A stretch of DNA of 13,429 bases from CAZXBB01 sp964638815 (GCA_964638815.1 CAZXBB010000355.1:1-13429), one strand, 5' to 3'. Positions 5,048-13,200 are shown, counted from the first letter of the stretch. Notes: generated by a model not told the origin, from the sequence alone. Numbers and translations: made by a program.

Positions 5048-6520
5048 TCACGACGACGCCAGCATCTCCGGCCGCACCTTTCCGAACACGTCCGTCAGGC
5101 GGAAGTCGCGTCCCGCCTGGCGGAAGGTCAGTCGCTCGTGATCGATCCCGAGCAGGTGCAGCATGGTCGCGTGCAGGTCGTGCACGTCCACGGGGTTCTC
5201 GACGATGTTGTACGAGTAGTCGTCCGTCCGGCCGATCCTCACGCCGGGCTTCACGCCGCCGCCGGCCATCCAGATCGTGAAGCACCGCGGATGGTGATCG
5301 CGACCGTAGTTGGTCGTGGAGAGCGTGCCCTGGCTGTAGACGGTCCTTCCGAACTCGCCCGCCCAGATGACGAGCGTGTCGTCGAGCAGGCCGCGCCGCT
5401 TGAGGTCCTTCACCAGCGCCGCCTGCGGCTGGTCCACCGCGGCGCTCTGGAGGCGGATCTCGCGGGGCAGGTTGTTGTGGGCGTCCCAGCCGCGCATGTA
5501 GAGCTGGATGAACCGCACACCGCGTTCCGCCAGCCGGCGGGCGAGCAGGCAGTTCGACGCGAACGTGCCGGGCTTCCTCACCTCGGGTCCGTACATCGCG
5601 AGCGTCGCCTCATCTTCGCTCGAGATATCGACGAGCTCGGGCACGGACATCTGCATGCGGTACGCCATCTCGTACTGGCTGATGCGGGCCTGGATCTCCG
5701 GATCCATCGTGCGCGCCATCTCGCGCTGGTTGAACGACGCGATAAGGTCGAGCATGCGCCGGCGGTCCGGGCGATCGATGCCGGGCGGGTCGTTGAGGTA
5801 CAGCACCGGATCGCCGGCGCTGCGCAGGTGACATCCCTGGTGCTCGCTCGGCAGGAAGCCGCTGCCCCAGAAGCGCGCCGACAGCGCCTGCATGTTGCCG
5901 AACCCCTGCGAGATCAGCACGACGAACGCCGGCAGGTTCGTGCTCTCGTTGCCGAGCCCGTAGCTCGTCCACGCTCCGAACGAGGGCCGCCCCGGCTGCT
6001 GCGAGCCCGTCTGGAAGAACGTGATGCCCGGCTCGTGGTTGATCGCGTCGGTGTGCATCGAGTGGACGAAGCACAGCTCCTTCGCGATCGACGCCGTGTG
6101 CGGCATCAGCTCGCTGATCCAGATGCCGTCCTCGTTGTTGTCGTACCGGCTGAACCTGAAGATCGACGGAGCCACCGGGAAGCGATCCTGGCCGCTCGTC
6201 ATGCCGGTGAGGCGCTGCCCCTGGCGGATCGAGTCCGGCAGGTCCTCGTCGTAGCGCGGCACGAGCTGCGGCTTGTGATCGAAGAGATCGATCTGGCTCG
6301 GAGCTCCTTCCATGTGCATGTAGATGACGCGCTTCGCCTTCGGGGCGAAGTTGGGGCCGGAAGGCGACGTCGCGGCGCCGGCCTCCGCCGCATCGGCCGC
6401 CGCATTCGGGATCAGGCCGGACAGCGCCATCGCTCCCATCGCCCCGAACGCGCCGGTGGCGCAGCGTCCGAAGAAGCGTCGGCGCGTCACGTCGAGGTAG
6501 TGCTGTTCGAGGGGGTCCAT
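5048..6520 (-). CDS. DUF1501 protein with twin-arginine signal
   Basis: A 490-residue DUF1501 protein, a family related to the alkaline phosphatase/sulfatase fold and hugely expanded in Planctomycetota. The N-terminus has a Tat-type signal (TRRRFFGRCATGAFGAMGA, residues 12-30), implying export folded, perhaps with metal. Family blocks: KRVIYMHMEGAPSQIDLFDHK near residue 62-82, NHEPGITFFQTGSQQPGRPS, RGWDAHNN (Asp346, His348), WAGEFGRT (386-393) and YGRDHHP (405-411, the twin histidines being likely metal ligands). Starts at ATG 6520, with a stop 94 bases away from the DUF1549 gene upstream; the two genes form the usual Planctomycete pair. No enzymatic reaction is established for the family. 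The ribosome site is weak (AGGACG within the repeat tract). Confidence 0.92.
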   Translation of the reverse strand: MDPLEQHYLDVTRRRFFGRCATGAFGAMGAMALSGLIPNAAADAAEAGAATSPSGPNFAPKAKRVIYMHMEGAPSQIDLFDHKPQLVPRYDEDLPDSIRQGQRLTGMTSGQDRFPVAPSIFRFSRYDNNEDGIWISELMPHTASIAKELCFVHSMHTDAINHEPGITFFQTGSQQPGRPSFGAWTSYGLGNESTNLPAFVVLISQGFGNMQALSARFWGSGFLPSEHQGCHLRSAGDPVLYLNDPPGIDRPDRRRMLDLIASFNQREMARTMDPEIQARISQYEMAYRMQMSVPELVDISSEDEATLAMYGPEVRKPGTFASNCLLARRLAERGVRFIQLYMRGWDAHNNLPREIRLQSAAVDQPQAALVKDLKRRGLLDDTLVIWAGEFGRTVYSQGTLSTTNYGRDHHPRCFTIWMAGGGVKPGVRIGRTDDYSYNIVENPVDVHDLHATMLHLLGIDHERLTFRQAGRDFRLTDVFGKVRPEMLASS

Positions 6521-6524
6521 GGTT

Positions 6525-6594
6525 CGTCCTGTCGTCTTCGTCCTGTCGTCTTCGTCCTGTCGTCCCCGTCCTGTCGTCCCCGTCCTGTCGTCCC
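6525..6594 (-). repeat. Five tandem 14-bp repeats before the DUF1501 gene
   Basis: Two copies of CGTCCTGTCGTCTT and three of CGTCCTGTCGTCCC (plus strand) run without interruption. They fill most of the 94-base gap between the DUF1549 stop and the DUF1501 start. On the minus strand each unit reads (GG/AA)GACGACAGGACG, purine-rich with an AGGA in every copy. The copy nearest the gene puts AGGA about seven bases before the ATG, so the repeat itself may supply the ribosome site. Confidence 0.85.
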
Positions 6595-6614
6595 GAAGGA
6601 TCCTTGAAGAAGGC

Positions 6615-9600
6615 TCAATCGCGCGTGATCGTCTCGTGCAGGTTCAGCACGGCGCTGGCCACCACGGTCCACGCGGCGAGCTCGGCCGGGGCGATGTCCT
6701 CCGGCGGAGGCGCCTCGCCGACCGCGACCAGCCCGTCGGCGTCCTCCGGAACGGCCTCGTAGCGCGTCCGGAAGAAGGCAAGCGCGTCGCGCAGTTGGGC
6801 CAGCTCGTGGGCGTCGGGCGTGCGGGCCGTACACCGGCGGAAGAGGGTCACCAGACGCGCGTCGTCCCCGGCGTCGTCCGCGAGTGTCCGCTGCGCCAGC
6901 ACCCGCGCCGCCTCGACCAGCTGCTCGTCGTTCCACAGCACCAGCGCCTGGAGCGGGGTGTTCGTGGTCGGGCGCCGCACGATGCACGACTCGCGCGTCG
7001 GCGCGTCGAACGTCTGGAGCGAGGGCGGGGGGCTCGCCCGCTTCCAGTATGTGTAGAGGCTCCGCCGCCAGAGCTCGCCCGCGTCGCCGCGCTCGAAGAT
7101 GCGCGTGTTCGAGTTGGGCATCGCCACCTCGCGCCACAGCCCCGGCGGCTGGTAGGGCTTCACCGACGGGCCGCCGAGCCGTTCCTCGAGCAGACCCGAC
7201 GTGAAGAGCGCCTGGTCGCGGATCTGCTCCGCGGTCAGACGCTGCCGCGGGTAGCGCGCGAGCAGCCGGTTCTCGGGATCGATATCGCGCAGGTCCTCGC
7301 GCACGCGCGAATCCTGCCGGTACACGCCGCTCGTGAGGATCATGCGCAGCATGGCGTGGACGTCCCACCCGCGGTCGCGGAACTCGACGGCGAGCCAGTC
7401 GAGCAGCGCCGGGTGCGAGGGCCACTCCCCCTGGTAGCCGAAGTCCTCGCTCGTGCGCACGATGCCGGCGCCGAACACGGTCTGCCACAGCCGGTTCACC
7501 GCGACGCGGGCGACGAGCGGATTGTCGGGCGCCGTCATCCACCGCGCGAGACCGAGCCGGTTCCGCGGCGCGTCGTCGCGCAGTGCGCCGAGCACAGCGG
7601 GGACGCCGGCGCTCACCGGACGCGTCTCGTCCGGATGGTCGTACTGGCCTCGGATCAATACGAACGTCTCGCGCGGCTCCGGAAGATCCTTCATCACCAT
7701 CGTCCGCGGCACGGCCGCCTCGATTCCGGCCTGCTCCGCTTTCACGGCGGCGAGCGCTTCCTCCGCGGCACGGTACGCCGGCGAGACGCCACGCCGGTAG
7801 GCCATCTCGAGCCGTTCCGCCTGCGCTTCACCGAGCCATTCGATCGGCACGAGCGCCGCGACGAGATCCGGCGCGAGCACGCCCTCGTCATGCACGTTGC
7901 GGAAGTAGTACCCGGACGGACCGCCCGTGTTGACGATCTTCAGGATCAGCGTGTTGCGGCCCGGCCGCAGCGGCACGGCGGCGGTGCTCTGGTCCGGGGC
8001 CGCGCCGCGGTTGACCTCCTCCTTCGCCACCTCGACGCCGTTGACGGAGAGCCGGTAGCCGTCGTCGCTCCCGAGCGAGACGTTCAGCGTGCGGGCGTCG
8101 GGCGAGAAGATCGTTCGGCCGACGTAGTTCGAGCCGATCCCCCCCGGCAGCGCGACGACGCGATCGTCCGCGAGGCCGGCGTCGAACGCGAACGCCTTGT
8201 CGTCCTCGCCGAACTTCGCGAGCGACGTGATCGACGCGAGCGTCTCCGGGCCGTGCCGCTGCGCGAAGGCGTCCGCGGCGCGCTCGACGGGGAAGTGCCC
8301 CGCCACGTACCAGCGCCCGAGCGCCGCGGGCAACATCGCGACGCCCGCTTCGCCGATCGTCCCGCAACGCAGACGCACGCGCCCCAGGGAGTGGCTCGCG
8401 TATGGCGACCGGAACGCGATCGTCACGCGCAGCTCGGTGCCGCCCTCGAACCCGAACGCGTCCTCGGCGAGCAGGCACAGCAGACGCCGGCCTGCGTGCT
8501 CGTTGCCGTCCGCGGCCCACCCGGCCGTGTTGTCCTCGCGGAGCAGGTTGGTCGCCTCGAAATCGCGGTCCGTCTGCGCGTGATCCGACCACGCCCAGCG
8601 CATGGCGATCGGCCGCCACGCCTCGTCGTCTCCGGTCGTCTCCCCGGTTGTCTCCCCGGTCGTCTCCCCGGTCGTCTCCCCGCTCGGCTCCCCGGTCGGC
8701 CTCGCCTCGACGGCGAGCGAGGAGATGACGGCGTTGCCGTGGCTCGCGCGCCCCGCCCCGGGCCCCGCGCCCGGCGTCGGGAGCGCTTCGATGAGCACCA
8801 GCCGGAGATCCGTCTCGCCGGTGCGCAGCCGGATGACGTAATCCTCGCGGTCGGGCACCGGCCCCGACGCCTGGATCGACCCGTCCGGCTGCGTCTCGAG
8901 CGTGACGCGCTCGTCGCTCGACATCGCCTCGACGACATCGGGCAGAGTCCAGCGCACGCCGGCCTTCGCGGCGGTGTCGCGCACGTAGGCGAGACGCGCG
9001 GCTGTCTCCGCGGGCGACACCTGCGCCATCTCCGCCTCGAGCGCGGCCGCGCGGGCCGCCAGCTCCGCGAGCGACGACGCCTGCTCCGGCGTCGGCACCT
9101 CGAGGAACGGCTCGTACGCGCGCTTGGCGTCGGCCGTCTGCGAGTACAGCCCGGGCTCGTCGACGGAGTTGAAGAAGGCGGTGAGACGGTAGAACTCCTC
9201 CTGCGAGACCGGGTCGAACTTGTGATCGTGGCAGCGCGCGCAGCGGGCGGTCAGGCCGAGGAAGACCGTCGACGTCGTGTCCACGCGATCCACCGCGTAC
9301 TCGACGAGGTACTCCTCGGGGATCGCCCCGCCCTCGTCGGTCGTCACGTGGTTGCGGTTGAACCCGCTCGCGATCTTCTGCCCGACGCTCGCGTCGGGAA
9401 GGAGGTCGCCGGCGATCTGCTCGGTGACGAACCGGTCGTACGGCATGTTGTCACGCAGCGCCGCGAGCAACCAGTCGCGCCACAGCCACATCTGCCGCCC
9501 GTTGTCCATGTGAATGCCGGACGTGTCGCCGTAGCGCGCGGCGTCGAGCCACGGCGCCGCCCAATGCTCGGCGAAGCGCGACACGTACGGCTCCTCGGTG

Positions 9601-10385
9601 AGCAGCCGGTCCACCCAGCGCTCGTACGCCCCTGGCGCCCCCGGCGCCCCGGGCGCTTCACCGGCGGCTTCCTCGAGGAACCGGTCGATCTCGTCCGGCG
9701 TCGGGGGAAGGCCCGTGACGTCAAGGAACAGGCGGCGGAAGAGCGTCTCGGCCTCGGCGTCGGGCGACGGGGCGATGTTGTCGTGCTCGAGCCGCGCGAG
9801 GATGAAGCGGTCGATCTCGTTCGCGCACCAGTCGGGATCACGCACGGACGGGACCGCGGGTCGCCGGGGCGGGACGTACGCCCAGTGCGGTTCGTACGCT
9901 GCGCCCGCTTCGATCCACCGGCGCACGAGGTCCTTTTCCTCCGCCGACAGCGTCTTCTTGCCCGACCGCGGCGGCGGCATGACGTCGTCGGCATGCGCGG
10001 CGTTGATCCGCCGCCAGAGCTCGCTCGCATCGGGATTCCCGGGCACGATCACCGCGTGTCCGCGGCGGTCGGCGGTGACGACGTCGAAGTCGTCCAGCCG
10101 CAACCGCGCCTCGCGCGTCGCCTCGTCCGGACCGTGACACCTGAAACAGCGATCGGAGAGGATCGGGCGGATGTGCTGGCCGTAGCGGACGGCGCCGGAG
10201 GGGTGGGGGGGGCGGGGGGGGCGGGGGAGCGCCTCGTCGGCGGGTCGGGCCGCGGCGCCGGCCGCGATGATCGCCGCGAGGACAAGGACGGCGGCGGGAC
10301 GGCGCGGGTCCCGCGGACGCAGCAGACCCCGGGGGCGTGGCGGGTGCCGGCACACTCCGGCAACGCAAGTTCTGTCCACACGCAC
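6615..10385 (-). CDS. Planctomycete cytochrome c / DUF1549 / DUF1553 protein
   Basis: A 1256-residue exported protein. Start GTG 10385 has AGGAGG five bases before it. An Arg-rich n-region then a hydrophobic segment (31-46, AAVLVLAAIIAAGAAA) act as signal, followed by a Pro-rich spacer (53-62). The PSCyt1 cytochrome module has CFRCH (80-84) and MPPP (Met136 as likely second haem ligand). DUF1549 follows, about 185-400, with a second CARCHDHKFDP (382-392). The middle part has a Thr/Gly repeat (about 565-584) and a PA14-like beta segment (GSDDGYRLSVNG, near 766). DUF1553 runs from about 942 (NRLGLARWMTAPDNPLVARV) to near 1200. It precedes the DUF1501 gene on the same strand, as these families normally do. 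Proposed roles in the literature centre on surface redox or polysaccharide handling; none is demonstrated here. Confidence 0.92.
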   Translation of the reverse strand: MRVDRTCVAGVCRHPPRPRGLLRPRDPRRPAAVLVLAAIIAAGAAARPADEALPRPPRPPHPSGAVRYGQHIRPILSDRCFRCHGPDEATREARLRLDDFDVVTADRRGHAVIVPGNPDASELWRRINAAHADDVMPPPRSGKKTLSAEEKDLVRRWIEAGAAYEPHWAYVPPRRPAVPSVRDPDWCANEIDRFILARLEHDNIAPSPDAEAETLFRRLFLDVTGLPPTPDEIDRFLEEAAGEAPGAPGAPGAYERWVDRLLTEEPYVSRFAEHWAAPWLDAARYGDTSGIHMDNGRQMWLWRDWLLAALRDNMPYDRFVTEQIAGDLLPDASVGQKIASGFNRNHVTTDEGGAIPEEYLVEYAVDRVDTTSTVFLGLTARCARCHDHKFDPVSQEEFYRLTAFFNSVDEPGLYSQTADAKRAYEPFLEVPTPEQASSLAELAARAAALEAEMAQVSPAETAARLAYVRDTAAKAGVRWTLPDVVEAMSSDERVTLETQPDGSIQASGPVPDREDYVIRLRTGETDLRLVLIEALPTPGAGPGAGRASHGNAVISSLAVEARPTGEPSGETTGETTGETTGETTGDDEAWRPIAMRWAWSDHAQTDRDFEATNLLREDNTAGWAADGNEHAGRRLLCLLAEDAFGFEGGTELRVTIAFRSPYASHSLGRVRLRCGTIGEAGVAMLPAALGRWYVAGHFPVERAADAFAQRHGPETLASITSLAKFGEDDKAFAFDAGLADDRVVALPGGIGSNYVGRTIFSPDARTLNVSLGSDDGYRLSVNGVEVAKEEVNRGAAPDQSTAAVPLRPGRNTLILKIVNTGGPSGYYFRNVHDEGVLAPDLVAALVPIEWLGEAQAERLEMAYRRGVSPAYRAAEEALAAVKAEQAGIEAAVPRTMVMKDLPEPRETFVLIRGQYDHPDETRPVSAGVPAVLGALRDDAPRNRLGLARWMTAPDNPLVARVAVNRLWQTVFGAGIVRTSEDFGYQGEWPSHPALLDWLAVEFRDRGWDVHAMLRMILTSGVYRQDSRVREDLRDIDPENRLLARYPRQRLTAEQIRDQALFTSGLLEERLGGPSVKPYQPPGLWREVAMPNSNTRIFERGDAGELWRRSLYTYWKRASPPPSLQTFDAPTRESCIVRRPTTNTPLQALVLWNDEQLVEAARVLAQRTLADDAGDDARLVTLFRRCTARTPDAHELAQLRDALAFFRTRYEAVPEDADGLVAVGEAPPPEDIAPAELAAWTVVASAVLNLHETITRD
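8634..8693 (-). repeat. Five tandem 12-bp repeats inside the DUF1549 gene
   Basis: GGTCGTCTCCCC (plus strand) at 8634-8645 repeats at 8646, 8658, 8670 and, degenerate, 8682. It encodes TGET/GETT units (TGETTGETTGETTGETTGDD). It is in frame and falls in the divergent middle region between DUF1549 and DUF1553, so copy-number change would only alter a flexible loop. Confidence 0.8.
10200..10227 (-). repeat. G-run tract encoding a Pro-rich spacer
   Basis: The plus strand carries runs of 4, 8, 8 and 5 G separated by single T or C, able to form a G-quadruplex. It is the template strand of the DUF1549 gene and encodes PRPPRPPHP just after the signal segment. Confidence 0.5.
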
Positions 10386-10420
10386 GATTGCCTCCTGGCT
10401 AACGGCCCCGTCCGATGGGA

Positions 10421-10440
10421 CCGATCCTATTTCAGATCGG
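10421..10440. promoter_or_regulatory. Inverted repeat upstream of the DUF1549 gene
   Basis: CCGATC (10421-10426) and GATCGG (10435-10440) are a perfect six-base inverted repeat around an A/T-rich eight-base centre, 36 bases ahead of the GTG start. It could be an operator; the minus strand has TAGGAT in the centre, a 4/6 match to a -10, but no partner -35 is visible. Confidence 0.3.
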
Positions 10441-10505
10441 GGACGGGGGGAACCGTTTTGAGCAGTCTTGCGACTTTCGGTCGACGCATGGCCGGGCCAT
10501 CGGCG

Positions 10506-10631
10506 ATGAAGATCGTCGTGCTCGGCGCATCAGGCGGTTGCGGACGTTCATTCGTCGAGCGTGCTGCGTCAGCCGGGCACGAGGTCACCGCCGTCGTGAT
10601 CGCGCCGGAGGCGGCGCACGGCACGGGGTGA
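10506..10631 (+). pseudogene. N-terminal remnant of a Rossmann NAD(P)-binding protein
   Basis: A 41-codon frame starts MKIVVLGASGGCGRSFVER and continues AGHEVTAVV, then ends at TGA 10629. This is the first beta strand, GxxGxxG dinucleotide loop, first helix and second strand of an NmrA/SDR-like NAD(P)-binding domain, whose members usually exceed 200 residues. No continuation is visible in any of the three plus frames beyond 10631, so it looks like a deletion remnant rather than a simple frameshift. An alternative ATG at 10488 would add six residues. A functional microprotein is possible but unlikely. Confidence 0.55.
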
Positions 10632-10890
10632 CGAGCGCTGGCACGCCCGTTGCGTCCCGTCCCATGACGTGACGCGAAAGCCCATCATCTCGTTCGGCCC
10701 CAGAGGCGGCCCCAGCGTGGTTCCGAAGGCTTCCCCGCACGCACGGCGCCGTACGGCGGCATTGCCGCGCGCCCGGCGCACCCCGGCGGCTGGCGAATCC
10801 TGGCCACGCGCTGTCGATCCTTCGACAGGAGACGCGGTTCCCGGATGCGCGGCGCCGGGCTGGGCACCCAACAGACAGGAGTCCTCCACA
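10632..10890. other. Leader/intergenic region before the dockerin gene
   Basis: An open frame continues upstream from 10891 to 10669, but it is Pro/Arg/Ala-rich, starts at an unsupported GTG and lacks family features, so I treat this as non-coding. It holds a perfect seven-pair hairpin, CTGTCGA (10811-10817) with TCGACAG (10822-10828), and the Shine-Dalgarno AGGAG at 10877-10881. No clear promoter is seen. Confidence 0.45.
10811..10828 (+). promoter_or_regulatory. Hairpin in the dockerin gene leader
   Basis: CTGTCGA and TCGACAG pair perfectly around TCCT, 62 bases ahead of the start codon. It could be an operator or an mRNA leader element; no family was recognised. Confidence 0.3.
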
Positions 10891-13026
10891 ATGTTCACAG
10901 TCAAGAGTCACATCCTCCCCGGACGTCAGGCGAGCATTCGCACGGGTCGTCGCACGGGTCGTCGCACGGGTCGTCGCCAGGGTCGTCGCCAGGGCGGTCC
11001 GGCGCCCGCGACATGGTCCGCGCGTATCGCCGCCGTGCTCCTCGCACTCGTGACGGGCGCTCCCGCCGTCGCCGGCGGGATCCAGGGATACGTCACCACC
11101 GACCCGGACGCCAGTTGGGTGCAGCCTCCGGCGCCGGGATGGACGGCGCTCGGGGCGAACAGCGAGACGTCCGTCGAGCTCGAGGGCGGCCTCCGCAGCA
11201 ACCGCTTCTGGATCGCCTTCCCGAACGTCGAGGCTCCCGAGCGGAAGGCCTTCACCCTCGAGTGGTCGTGGCCCGAGGACGGCCCGCGCCCGAGCCTGCG
11301 GGGTTTCGACGGGGTCGTGGGCTTCCGCCGCAGCGTGGCCCACTGGGGGTACAGCCGGGTGCGCTGCGGCGCGTTCAACTGCGAGGCGCTTACCTTCAAC
11401 TTCCTGACGTGCCCGAGGTGGGAACGGTTCGAGTTCGACGTCCGCGTGCGCGAAGGCTCGGTCGAGACGTTCCGCTTCTGCGGCGACTCGATGTGCATGC
11501 AGACGCCGCGCAGCGCGTCGTCAGATCCGTTCCATCGTTTCATGGGCAGGTTCGGCGTGCCGGGCGAGATGACGGTCGAGCCCGCCATCCGTGAAGTGTG
11601 GGCGTTGCCGCGCACCGCACGCGTGGACCCGGACGCGGCGCAGACGTTCGAGGCGCCGCCGCACACGGGGGAGTGGTTCGCCGACATCGTGCCCGCCGAT
11701 CCGTTCGGAGACGCGCGCCCCCTCGGCGGCGTGCGGTGGGCGACCGAAGGTCCGGGGCTGTCGATCGGGGACGCGTTCGACGCCACGATCACGACCGTCG
11801 GCAACGCGGATGAGCGCTACGACCTCTTCCTGTTCGACGCCGGGCGCGGCGCGTACGTGCCGATGCTCACCGGGCCGGACCCCTGGGCGGACGCGTTCGA
11901 CACCTACCCCGTCGGACCGCTGGCCGGCCTCGGCGGATGGGCGCCGTGGAACGGCGACGAGCAGGCGGCCGGATTCGAGGTGACCGACGAGGCGGCGCAG
12001 AGCGCTCCGCACGCGATGGCCATCGACGGTGACGACGACGCCGTGCAGCAGCACGCCGGATACGCCGACGGCCAGTGGGAGATGACCGCGTCGATCTTCG
12101 TGCCTGCGGCAATGGACGACGAGCAGTCGTTCATCATCCTCAACACGTACCCGGCGGGTCCCGCCCACGACTGGTCGCTCCAGCTCCTCGTCGATGGCGC
12201 GGCGGATCTCCTCCGCGATCGCAACGGCGAGGCGAGCCTGCCGCTCGTCCGCGATCGCTGGGCGACCGTGCGGGTGCTCGTGGACCTCGACCGCGACCGG
12301 CAGACCGTGCTGTACGACGGCCGGCACCTCCTCACGAAGGGGTGGTCGAACGGCGTGGCGGAGGGCGGCGCGCGCACCATCGGCGCGCTCGATCTGTTCG
12401 GCGCCGCGAGCGCGCACCGCGTCTTCTACGACGACATCGCGCTGCGCGGGACGACGATCGTCGGCGCGTGTCTCCTGGCGGACGGCACCTGCGAAGAGGT
12501 CGAAGAAGGCGCCTGCGGGGAGAGCGGCGGTGAATACCGCGGGGACGCGACGGCGTGCGCATCGTGCCCCGGCGACGTCGACGGCAGCGGCAGCGTGGAC
12601 TTCGGCGACCTCGTCGCCGTGCTCGCGGCCTGGGGCAACGCGGGCGGTCCGGAGGACCTCGACGGAAACGGCACCGTCGGCCTCGGCGACCTCATCCAGC
12701 TCCTCTCGAGCTGGGGACCGTGCGCGTCCGAGTACGCATGGTGCTTCAGCACGACCGTGCCCGCGGGTCTGACTCCCGACGACCTGCATCTCTTCTTCAC
12801 GGGGACCGGCGGCACGATCGACGACGTCGCGGTCAACCCGGCCGGCACGGCGAGCTCCCCGCAGGGCAACAACGTCGACGTGGTCTGGAAGAGCCCGCTC
12901 GACCCGGGAACGCCCGTCAAGGTGACCTTCAGAACGCTCCACCCCGACGTGGACTTTGCCGGCGGGACGTGGACCCGGGGGGGCGTGGAGATCGGCCCCG
13001 TCCAGGGGGTCGTCGAGCGGCAGTAG
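10891..13026 (+). CDS. Secreted LamG-like protein with type I dockerin
   Basis: A 711-residue exported protein. Start ATG 10891 has AGGAG nine bases before it. The signal peptide has a very long Arg-rich n-region (residues 11-35) then a hydrophobic core (TWSARIAAVLLALVTGAPAV, 41-60), with likely cleavage after AVA. An unrecognised Trp/Cys-containing domain covers about 66-325. A LamG/concanavalin-like jelly-roll follows, about 334-525 (DAFDTYPVGPLAGLGGWAPW, then GQWEMTASIFVPA, ending VFYDDIALRG). Next come a Cys-rich stretch (CLLADGTCEEVEEGACG) and a dockerin at 559-611 with two calcium loops, DVDGSGSVDFGDL and DLDGNGTVGLGDL. A further roughly 100-residue domain follows the dockerin. Likely a cell-surface or extracellular structural or carbohydrate-binding protein; no catalytic residues were recognised. 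Confidence 0.88.
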   Translation: MFTVKSHILPGRQASIRTGRRTGRRTGRRQGRRQGGPAPATWSARIAAVLLALVTGAPAVAGGIQGYVTTDPDASWVQPPAPGWTALGANSETSVELEGGLRSNRFWIAFPNVEAPERKAFTLEWSWPEDGPRPSLRGFDGVVGFRRSVAHWGYSRVRCGAFNCEALTFNFLTCPRWERFEFDVRVREGSVETFRFCGDSMCMQTPRSASSDPFHRFMGRFGVPGEMTVEPAIREVWALPRTARVDPDAAQTFEAPPHTGEWFADIVPADPFGDARPLGGVRWATEGPGLSIGDAFDATITTVGNADERYDLFLFDAGRGAYVPMLTGPDPWADAFDTYPVGPLAGLGGWAPWNGDEQAAGFEVTDEAAQSAPHAMAIDGDDDAVQQHAGYADGQWEMTASIFVPAAMDDEQSFIILNTYPAGPAHDWSLQLLVDGAADLLRDRNGEASLPLVRDRWATVRVLVDLDRDRQTVLYDGRHLLTKGWSNGVAEGGARTIGALDLFGAASAHRVFYDDIALRGTTIVGACLLADGTCEEVEEGACGESGGEYRGDATACASCPGDVDGSGSVDFGDLVAVLAAWGNAGGPEDLDGNGTVGLGDLIQLLSSWGPCASEYAWCFSTTVPAGLTPDDLHLFFTGTGGTIDDVAVNPAGTASSPQGNNVDVVWKSPLDPGTPVKVTFRTLHPDVDFAGGTWTRGGVEIGPVQGVVERQ
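10939..10998 (+). repeat. Five tandem 12-bp repeats in the signal-peptide coding region
   Basis: CGCACGGGTCGT occurs exactly at 10939, 10951 and 10963, then as CGCCAGGGTCGT at 10975 and CGCCAGGGCGGT at 10987. It encodes TGRR/QGRR units that extend the positively charged n-region of the dockerin protein. Confidence 0.85.
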
Positions 13027-13080
13027 CGCCCCCGGCTTCGTGGTGCGGGCGCCCTCGCCTGCACTCGGGCGCGGCTGAAC

Positions 13081-13160
13081 GCCCGATGCAGGCGCGATGC
13101 CTGCACCACAATGAGCATCGGATCCCCCGCGCCGCGGGCGGTTTCTGCCGCCTGCGGCGT
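13081..13160. repeat. REP-like unit, copy 1
   Basis: Two hairpins in series: TGCAGGC (13087-13093) pairs perfectly with GCCTGCA (13099-13105), and CGCCGCGGGCGG (13130-13141) pairs with CCGCCTGCGGCG (13148-13159) with one G-T pair. This is the most complete copy, 54 bases after the dockerin gene stop, so it may also end or protect that transcript. Confidence 0.75.
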
Positions 13161-13200
13161 GGGCCTGCGCTCGGGGCCTGCGCTCGGACCCGGCACGAAC

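Noticed and set aside
6596..6605. Palindrome AAGGATCCTT as an operator
   Set aside because: It is a single ten-base palindrome inside an intercistronic gap with no half-site repeats or promoter, so chance is a sufficient explanation.
4841..6607. Open plus-strand frame of 588 codons
   Set aside because: It is antisense to the well-supported DUF1501 gene, has a composition typical of shadow frames, and has no recognisable domain.
6519..10631. Open plus-strand frame of about 1370 codons
   Set aside because: It lies antisense to the DUF1501 start and the whole DUF1549 gene, is Arg/Val/His-rich without domains, and is explained by high GC. Only its last 41 codons (the Rossmann remnant) look real.
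10669..10890. Start of the dockerin gene at GTG 10669
   Set aside because: The 74 added residues would precede a clear ribosome site and signal peptide at 10891, and they look like non-coding GC-rich sequence.
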